A DNA stretch of 5,205 nt from an uncultured Eubacteriales bacterium (GTDB lineage: Bacteria > Bacillota > Clostridia > Oscillospirales > Acutalibacteraceae), in the NCBI GenBank assembly GCA_934464615.1, contig CAKSKA010000025.1:1-5205 (forward strand), in the 5' to 3' direction. The notes under the pieces are model-generated. The model ran no database searches. It saw nothing but the letters and a program-made list of their open reading frames with translations, and was not told where the DNA came from. Position numbers and translations under genes: made by a program. Positions 1-3,395 of this stretch are shown one piece after another (position 1 is the stretch's first letter; each line of letters opens with the position of its first letter).

Positions 1-34
1 TAAGCCTTGTCAAGAAAAAACTTGAAAAGGCTTA
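1..34. repeat. Imperfect inverted repeat with A6 loop (hairpin)
   Basis: TAAGCCTT (1-8) pairs with AAGGCTTA (27-34). After a 2x2 mismatch, CAAG (11-14) pairs with CTTG (21-24) around a loop of six A. The sequence that follows on the plus strand is only moderately T-rich, so it could be a weak terminator of a gene to the left of the window. It could also be a recombination-site arm. Its role is not decided by the sequence. Confidence 0.5.
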
Positions 35-52
35 TTCGTGTTTGTATTAAGT

Positions 53-75
53 GACAATTTTGGTACATTTCATAC
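53..75. repeat. Left inverted repeat of tyrosine recombinase cassette
   Basis: GACAATTTTG (53-62) followed by TTTCATAC (68-75) recurs in inverted orientation at 1091-1109, on the other side of the tyrosine recombinase gene. The spacer between the two blocks is 5 nt here and 1 nt in the partner. The unit holds GGTACA at 62-67. Such paired sites flanking a recombinase are what one expects of recombinase core sites or cassette ends; that role is inferred. Confidence 0.55.
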
Positions 76-93
76 CGTGGGATATATGTAGCA

Positions 94-122
94 TTGTAAA
101 TCAATATGAAATATGATACAAT
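94..122 (+). promoter_or_regulatory. Sigma-A-like promoter with extended -10
   Basis: TTGTAA (94-99) stands 17 bp upstream of TACAAT (117-122). The -10 is preceded by TGA, giving the extended form TGnTACAAT. Predicted transcription starts near 129 and runs rightward. No plus-strand gene follows before a terminator at 173-197, so it would drive a short RNA that meets the 3' end of the recombinase gene. Confidence 0.45.
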
Positions 123-128
123 GAAAAA

Positions 129-197
129 TAAATTAAGTATGTTTTACAACATAATATCGATTATGTTATTCGCCGCCGATTTTGGCGGATTTTTTTG
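129..197 (+). ncRNA. Candidate small RNA (about 70 nt)
   Basis: Between the promoter at 94-122 and the terminator at 173-197 lies a short stretch without a credible gene. It contains a perfect 8-bp hairpin, AACATAAT (148-155) and ATTATGTT (160-167) around an ATCG loop, followed by the GC-rich terminator stem. The layout promoter, hairpin, terminator hairpin, U-tract is that of a small RNA. It is convergent with the recombinase mRNA and ends a few bases short of that gene's stop codon, so it might pair with a read-through 3' end. No known RNA family is recognised, and the alternative is chance structure in AT-rich DNA. Confidence 0.28.
173..197 (+). terminator. Intrinsic terminator, plus strand
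   Basis: CCGCC (173-177) pairs with GGCGG (184-188) around GATTTT and is followed by A and a run of seven T. On the minus strand the stem is not followed by a T-run, so it serves rightward transcription, not the recombinase gene that ends at 204. Confidence 0.6.
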
Positions 198-203
198 TTT
201 AGG

Positions 204-1046
204 CTAAATTATCAGGTGCATATTTTCCATTCTCTTGCGGTGTTCCGTGCCGGTGGAAATAATATAAATTCGTGTTGTGTTGATACTGCTGTGGCCGAGA
301 ATATCCGCAAGTTTTGCAATATCTTTTTCAATGCCGTAAAATGTGCGTGCAAATAAATGGCGTAAATTATGCGGGAAAACTTTTCGGGGATTTACATTTG
401 CGTCTTTGCACAATGCTTTCATCTCTCGCCAAATATTCGTGCGGTTTACCGGCTTGCCGCTTTTCGTTACAAAAATCATACCGCATTTTATTCTTTGCTC
501 TGCTGCCCAGCGGAGCAATTTTTGTTTCAGTTCTTTCACGATAAACACCGAGCGTGTTTTCGCCTTACTGTTTACGATTGCCTCGCCGCACTTTACCGCC
601 TCAACCGTGATAAATTGCAACTCGCTGACACGAATACCCGTAGCACAAATTGTTTGAATAATTAAATTCAATCGTTTATTTTTCTTTTGTTTTGCCGTTC
701 GGCATAATCTTTTATATTCGGCTCTCGTCAGCTCTTTTTCCTCAGAACAAAAAACTTGCTGTTGAAGTTTTAGCGATTTAACTCTCAAATCAAACCAATT
801 CAAAAATGCAAACAAGCTGTTGATGCTTGCAAGCATTGAGTTGACACTGCGAACAGCGTAATTTTCCTGCAAATGATTTTTATAAGCAATAACAATTTCT
901 TTTGTAATGACCTCGTCTTGTGCATAAACCGAAAACGCTTTCACATCACGAACATATTTTTCAATCGTTGCCGTGCTTTTTTCTTGCAACTCCAAATTTT
1001 TCCTGAAATCATCAATAATATCTGCTGTTAAAATTCGTCCTTCCAT
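204..1046 (-). CDS. Tyrosine recombinase / integrase
   Basis: This is a site-specific recombinase that cuts DNA with a catalytic tyrosine and joins strands through a Holliday intermediate. The protein is 280 aa when started at 1046, where GGAGG (1055-1059) stands 7 nt upstream; the upstream ATG at 1076 lacks such a site. An N-terminal SAM-like core-binding domain (about residues 8-90) precedes the catalytic domain (about 105-275). Catalytic residues are all visible: Arg139 in GIRVSEL, Lys161 or Lys163 in the beta-hairpin, His226 and Arg229 in PHNLRH, His252 in LGHSS and Tyr261 in TRIYI. The size fits simple XerC/D-like or clostridial element recombinases, without the extra arm-binding domain of Tn916-type Int. 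It stands alone, divergent from the rightward operon and bracketed by an inverted repeat. From memory, this recombinase type is common in gut Clostridia. The family call is firm; its substrate is unknown. Confidence 0.95.
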   Translation of the reverse strand: MEGRILTADIIDDFRKNLELQEKSTATIEKYVRDVKAFSVYAQDEVITKEIVIAYKNHLQENYAVRSVNSMLASINSLFAFLNWFDLRVKSLKLQQQVFCSEEKELTRAEYKRLCRTAKQKKNKRLNLIIQTICATGIRVSELQFITVEAVKCGEAIVNSKAKTRSVFIVKELKQKLLRWAAEQRIKCGMIFVTKSGKPVNRTNIWREMKALCKDANVNPRKVFPHNLRHLFARTFYGIEKDIAKLADILGHSSINTTRIYIISTGTEHRKRMENMHLII

Positions 1047-1076
1047 TGTATTTACCTCCGAGTAAGTGTTAATCAT

Positions 1077-1104
1077 ATTGTACCCGAAAAGTATGAAAAC
1101 AAAA
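1077..1104 (-). promoter_or_regulatory. Possible promoter of the tyrosine recombinase gene
   Basis: On the minus strand TTTTGT (1104-1099) lies 16 bp before TACAAT (1082-1077), about 30 nt upstream of the chosen start codon. The -10 is good and the -35 poor. The promoter would lie inside the right inverted repeat, so binding or strand exchange by the recombinase there could repress its own gene; that is inference. Confidence 0.33.
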
Positions 1105-1109
1105 TTGTC
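1091..1109. repeat. Right inverted repeat of tyrosine recombinase cassette
   Basis: GTATGAAA (1091-1098) and CAAAATTGTC (1100-1109) are the reverse complements of the two blocks at 68-75 and 53-62. Further out, both sides carry an ATTA-containing stretch just before the GACAATTTTG block when read inward, so similarity fades gradually rather than stopping sharply. The pair encloses about 1.05 kb that contains little beyond the recombinase gene and the candidate small RNA. Confidence 0.55.
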
Positions 1110-1159
1110 GCTATAATTTTAGATAAATATAAAGTGCAAGTCGATTGTGCGAATTTAAG

Positions 1160-1216
1160 AAAAATCCCTGTTGGGTTTACAGAATTTTCTGTATCTCAAC
1201 AGGGATTTTTTAAATT
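1160..1216 (+). terminator. Strong nested-stem intrinsic terminator, probably bidirectional
   Basis: AAAAATCCCTGTTG (1160-1173) pairs perfectly with CAACAGGGATTTTT (1197-1210). Inside the loop ACAGAA (1179-1184) pairs with TTCTGT (1187-1192). The plus strand continues with a T-run, and the complementary strand also leaves the stem into a T-rich stretch, so it may stop transcription both ways. It separates the recombinase cassette from the repeat region and rightward operon. Confidence 0.75.
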
Positions 1217-1273
1217 TTTTCACCTCACAGGGGGGGTACAAAACGCCTGTCTCAGTTCAAACAAGTGAGGGGG
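1215..1273 (+). repeat. Direct repeat copy A
   Basis: This aligns with copy B at 1518-1573 at about 46 of 56 positions, hand-counted. It starts with six T, then has CACAG, a run of seven G, the perfectly shared 16-bp core GGGGTACAAAACGCCT (1233-1248), a variable 9-bp stretch and a shared tail CAAACAA-TGA-GGG. The cores are exactly 300 bp apart. Copy A has two extra G and leads into no gene, whereas copy B leads into the start of the four-cysteine gene. Confidence 0.8.
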
Positions 1274-1330
1274 CTGAATAAAAAATATTTTGAAAATCAA
1301 GAAAATGGGTGTGCATTTTGATACCGCTTG

Positions 1331-1348
1331 TCCAAATGAGTGAAGGGA
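1331..1348 (+). repeat. Possible degenerate third copy of the repeat tail
   Basis: TCCAAATGAGTGAAGGGA resembles the tails of copy A (1258-1273) and copy B (1558-1574), all ending in a TGA(R)RGGG-type run. The core GGTACAAAACGCC is not recognisable upstream of it, so this copy is weak and may be chance. Confidence 0.3.
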
Positions 1349-1464
1349 TAAATTTTAATCGGGATTTCAGGGTATCCCTGACGAGATGCTTTTACCATTT
1401 TTTCGCCGCAGGAGTAAAAACGGTCTGCTCGCTAAGATTTGTCATCATAACTTAATAAACAAAT

Positions 1465-1501
1465 TTTAATGAAAAGGTTTTGCTGTCTGATTTAATGAAA
1501 A
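1465..1501 (+). repeat. Pair of 11-bp direct repeats, TTTAATGAAAA
   Basis: TTTAATGAAAA occurs at 1465-1475 and again at 1491-1501, 26 bp apart, just upstream of direct repeat copy B. The spacing is about two and a half helical turns. It could be a pair of binding sites for a regulator or replication protein, or chance in AT-rich DNA. Confidence 0.4.
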
Positions 1502-1517
1502 ACACAAAATATTTAAC

Positions 1518-1573
1518 TTTTTTGCCTTACAGGGGGTACAAAACGCCTCTCCCTCTACAAACAAATGAAAGGG
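1518..1573 (+). repeat. Direct repeat copy B, at the operon leader
   Basis: This is the second copy of the repeat at 1215-1273, with core GGGGTACAAAACGCCT at 1533-1548. Its tail contains the ribosome binding site (AAAGGGA, 1568-1574) of the four-cysteine gene starting at 1583. A protein bound here could therefore control expression of the rightward operon, or the repeat may simply record duplication of the leader. Confidence 0.8.
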
Positions 1574-1582
1574 ATTTTTACA

Positions 1583-1792
1583 ATGCCGAGATTATCAAAA
1601 AAGCAAAAACAGGAATGGGATTTTTTCATAAACCCACATACTGGTAGAAGAACATACAACAGTCTTTGTCTTAAATGCAAAAGCAACTGCAAACAAAGTT
1701 ACAAAGCGACCGTTGTTTTCTGTCCGAGGTATAAAACGAAAAGAGATACTACAAGTATTAAAAATCGCCGCAAATACGGTGACAGCAGTTGA
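1583..1792 (+). CDS. Small basic four-cysteine protein of unknown function
   Basis: A 69-aa basic protein. The start at 1583 is preferred over the in-frame ATG at 1565 because AAAGGGA (1568-1574) lies 8 nt before it, and because from memory similar proteins in clostridial integrative elements begin MPRLSKK. Four cysteines, Cys29, Cys32, Cys36 and Cys47 (CxxCxxxC then C after ten residues), suggest a small metal-binding fold; the lysine-rich ends suggest nucleic-acid binding. No defined family name is recognised. It is the first gene of the rightward set, 96 bp before the rep-like gene, and its ribosome binding site lies in direct repeat copy B. A regulator or replication accessory role is only a guess. 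Confidence 0.75.
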   Translation: MPRLSKKQKQEWDFFINPHTGRRTYNSLCLKCKSNCKQSYKATVVFCPRYKTKRDTTSIKNRRKYGDSS

Positions 1793-1844
1793 TTTAATAT
1801 AACTACACCGGTTTTCAACAAAAAGCCGACATAAACGAAAAAAT

Positions 1845-1858
1845 TGCCGATTTCGGCA
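1845..1858. repeat. Small palindrome upstream of the rep-like gene
   Basis: TGCCGA-TT-TCGGCA is a perfect 6-bp inverted repeat 19 bp before the ribosome binding site of the rep-like gene. Thirteen of its bases, TGCCGATTTCGGC, recur inverted at 5087-5099 at the very end of the serine recombinase gene. It is a possible operator or mRNA leader hairpin. Confidence 0.4.
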
Positions 1859-1888
1859 CCAAATCAATACAGAAACGGAGGTGATACC

Positions 1889-2224
1889 GTGAACAGATAT
1901 TTCAAAACAGCCGACGCCAATAACTTTGCATTCTACAAAGTGCCGAAAGCGTTATTTGAAGAAAAGTACAAATCGGTTTCAACAGATGCCAAAATGCTGT
2001 ACGGTCTTTTGCTTGACCGAATGTATTTGTCCGTCAAAAATGGCTGGATAGATAAGCAAGGCAGAGTGTATCAATATTTCACAATAAAATCCGCTCAGGA
2101 AAAACTGCATTTCGGTCACGAAAAAATATGTAGGTTATTTTCAGAACTCGAAACTGCGGATTTGATTCTTTGCAAAAGACAAGGTCAGGGAAAGCCAAGC
2201 ATTATTTATCTAAAACAATTCTGA
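1889..2224 (+). CDS. RepA_N-type replication initiator, N-terminal domain only
   Basis: Resembles the N-terminal DNA-binding (winged-helix) domain of RepA_N replication initiators, which bind origin repeats. The 111-aa protein starts at GTG 1889, where GGAGGTGAT (1878-1885) is a near-perfect ribosome binding site; the TTG at 1844 has none. Recognisable parts are FAFYKVPKALF (13-23), AKMLYGLLLDRM (34-45), NGWIDKQGRVY (51-61) and KRQGQGKPSIIYLKQF (96-111). Full initiators continue with a linker and C-terminal domain, which is missing here: the ORF stops right after the domain. It may be a truncated initiator, or act as a stand-alone DNA-binding regulator as similar short forms in integrative elements might. 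It lies 96 bp after the four-cysteine gene and 97 bp before parB. The domain call is good; activity in replication is doubtful. Confidence 0.82.
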   Translation: MNRYFKTADANNFAFYKVPKALFEEKYKSVSTDAKMLYGLLLDRMYLSVKNGWIDKQGRVYQYFTIKSAQEKLHFGHEKICRLFSELETADLILCKRQGQGKPSIIYLKQF

Positions 2225-2296
2225 TTTTCGGCTTTCTTGATTTCTGAATACCGGAAGGTATTAAGACTTATAGAGTAAGACATTACCTGCCGAAAA
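2225..2296 (+). other. Structured rep-parB intergenic stretch
   Basis: The 97 bp between the rep-like stop and parB hold an outer inverted repeat TTTTCGGC (2225-2232) and GCCGAAAA (2289-2296). It encloses a 6-bp hairpin AATACC-GGAA-GGTATT (2247-2262) with a GNRA-type loop, and a weak hairpin CTTA/TAAG (2267-2279). There is no T-run after the outer stem, so it is not an ordinary terminator. It may be a structured leader or processing site for parB mRNA, or debris from the lost 3' part of the rep-like gene. Confidence 0.35.
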
Positions 2297-2321
2297 AGAT
2301 AAATATATAGGAGTTGATTGA

Positions 2322-3155
2322 ATGACAAAAATATTAAATATAGAATCTCTCGTTTCCTTTGAAAATCATCCGTTTAAGGAAAGAAGCGGAACTGAGCAGC
2401 AAGAACTAACTGAAAGTATAAAAGAAAACGGATTGCTTGAGGCGATAATTGTCCGTCCTTTTCCGGCCGGTAAATATGAAATTATCAGCGGACACAGACG
2501 AGTTGAAGCCTGCAAAGCGTTAGGGATAGCAAGCATACCCGTGACAATAAAAGAATTAACAAAAGATGAGGCAATTGTGCAAATGGTGGATTCAAACATA
2601 CACCGTGAACGTATATTGCCAAGTGAAAAAGCCTTTGCCTATAAAATGAAATCAGAGGCTTTGAAACATCAGGGTAAGACTTCGTGCCAACTTGGCACAA
2701 AGCTAAGAACAGATGAAAAAATTGCAGAAACCGTCAATGACAGTGCAAGGCAAATACAGCGATATATTCGCCTGACATACTTAATACCCGAACTACTTAA
2801 ACTTGTTGATGAAGAAATAATAGCTTTTACTCCTGCGGTGGAGATTTCGTATCTGTCGGAATATGAGCAAAGAACATTGTTTGACCAAATCGAATTTACA
2901 GACGCTACACCGTCATTATCGCAAGCCCAAAGGCTTAGAAAATTCAGCGAACAAGGCAGATACTCAACCGATGTTGTGTTTGCCGTTTTGTGCGAAGAAA
3001 AGCCCAATCAAAAAGAACAGGTTAGATTTATGGAAGATGATATACGCAAATATTTTCCGAAAAACTACACCAAATCCGATATGCAAAAGACAATCATTTC
3101 ACTGCTTGAAAAATGGCAAAGACAAAGAGAACGAAACAGGAGGGACGAAAGATGA
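2322..3155 (+). CDS. ParB/Spo0J-family partition-like protein
   Basis: ParB-type proteins bind DNA clamps at parS sites and, with a ParA ATPase, segregate plasmids or stabilise excised elements; many are CTP-dependent. The 277-aa product has a ParB/sulfiredoxin-fold domain (about 5-100) with ENGLLEAIIVRP (35-46), EIISGHRRVEACKALG (53-68; GHRR stands where chromosomal ParB has GERR) and the NIHRERILPSEKAFA motif (92-106). A helix-turn-helix region follows at about 130-152 (IAETVND, RQIQRYIRL). The C-terminus is highly charged (WQRQRERNRRDER). AGGAG (2309-2313) lies 8 nt before the ATG. The stop overlaps the next start as ATGA, so the two genes are probably translationally coupled. No ParA is encoded in the window, so an orphan ParB acting as a regulator is an alternative. 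Confidence 0.92.
   Translation: MTKILNIESLVSFENHPFKERSGTEQQELTESIKENGLLEAIIVRPFPAGKYEIISGHRRVEACKALGIASIPVTIKELTKDEAIVQMVDSNIHRERILPSEKAFAYKMKSEALKHQGKTSCQLGTKLRTDEKIAETVNDSARQIQRYIRLTYLIPELLKLVDEEIIAFTPAVEISYLSEYEQRTLFDQIEFTDATPSLSQAQRLRKFSEQGRYSTDVVFAVLCEEKPNQKEQVRFMEDDIRKYFPKNYTKSDMQKTIISLLEKWQRQRERNRRDER
2684..2698. repeat. 15-bp palindrome inside parB
   Basis: GTGCCAA-C-TTGGCAC is a perfect 7-bp inverted repeat with one central base. It lies in the coding stretch for SCQLGTK, between the ParB fold and the helix-turn-helix. Many parS sites are palindromes of this length and some lie inside or next to parB, though the bases differ from the Bacillus parS consensus. A parS role is speculative. 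Confidence 0.35.
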
Positions 3156-3394
3156 CAAGGCGATATATTACAAATTTCAGTAGCGAAAATAAAAAATACT
3201 GTTTCAACGGTGTAACATACACAGTCGAATCCCATTTTGAAAAACCGGACATGATTCATTTTGCCGATAACAATCATTTTAAACACCGTATCCAAAAATA
3301 TCTCACCGGTGATTTTGCAGAATTGAAAGGATTTGAATACGGTAATAAAATAGAGAACGGATATAGATGTTCGACTGTCGGAAAGGAGGACTAA
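3152..3394 (+). CDS. Small TnpW-like protein upstream of serine recombinase
   Basis: An 80-aa protein of unknown biochemical role. The start at 3152 is chosen because AGGAGGG (3138-3144) precedes it and it forms an ATGA overlap with parB; an in-frame ATG at 3113 lies deep in parB. The segment YCFNGVTYTVESHFEK (about residues 15-30), followed by a short amphipathic stretch HRIQKYLTGDF, resembles the pattern of TnpW proteins (G-TTY-V--HF then a short helix) that sit beside tnpX in Tn4451-type transposons. No cysteine cluster, membrane segment or signal peptide is visible. It ends 1 nt before the recombinase start and contains that gene's ribosome binding site. A helper or directionality role in excision would fit its place but is inference. 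Confidence 0.6.
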   Translation: MTRRYITNFSSENKKYCFNGVTYTVESHFEKPDMIHFADNNHFKHRIQKYLTGDFAELKGFEYGNKIENGYRCSTVGKED

Positions 3395-3395
3395 T

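Larger units (their letters stand above)
1047..1582. other. Gene-free control region
   Basis: No coding region is supported here on either strand. It holds the likely recombinase promoter and right inverted repeat, a strong terminator (1160-1216), direct repeats at 1215-1273 and 1518-1573, a degenerate repeat tail near 1330-1348, and a tight hairpin TCAGGG-TAT-CCCTGA (1367-1381). It also has the AT palindrome AAAATATTTT (1282-1291) and a pair of 11-bp direct repeats (1465-1501). No convincing sigma-A promoter for the rightward operon could be picked; AT-rich stretches near 1440-1515 are the likeliest place. The position before a rep-like gene and the repeats suggest an origin or operator region. 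Confidence 0.6.

Noticed and set aside
121..207. A 28-codon plus-strand frame (MKNKLSMFYN...) with a hydrophobic end, like a small toxin peptide.
   Set aside because: No ribosome binding site, its ATG overlaps the promoter's -10, and the terminator hairpin lies inside the frame.
314..665. Plus-strand open frames of 76-104 codons across the tyrosine recombinase.
   Set aside because: Antisense shadows of a gene with a complete catalytic residue set; no ribosome binding sites or recognisable domains.
1047..1076. Ten extra N-terminal residues of the tyrosine recombinase from the ATG at 1076.
   Set aside because: The ATG at 1046 has a GGAGG site at ideal distance; the upstream one does not.
1215..1573. 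CRISPR array or plasmid iteron array.
   Set aside because: Only two good copies 300 bp apart and no regular short spacers; not CRISPR and not a classical tandem iteron set.
1844..1888. Upstream TTG start for the RepA_N-like protein.
   Set aside because: No ribosome binding site before 1844, and GGAGGTGAT directly precedes the GTG at 1889. The extra residues would be encoded by the hairpin and leader.
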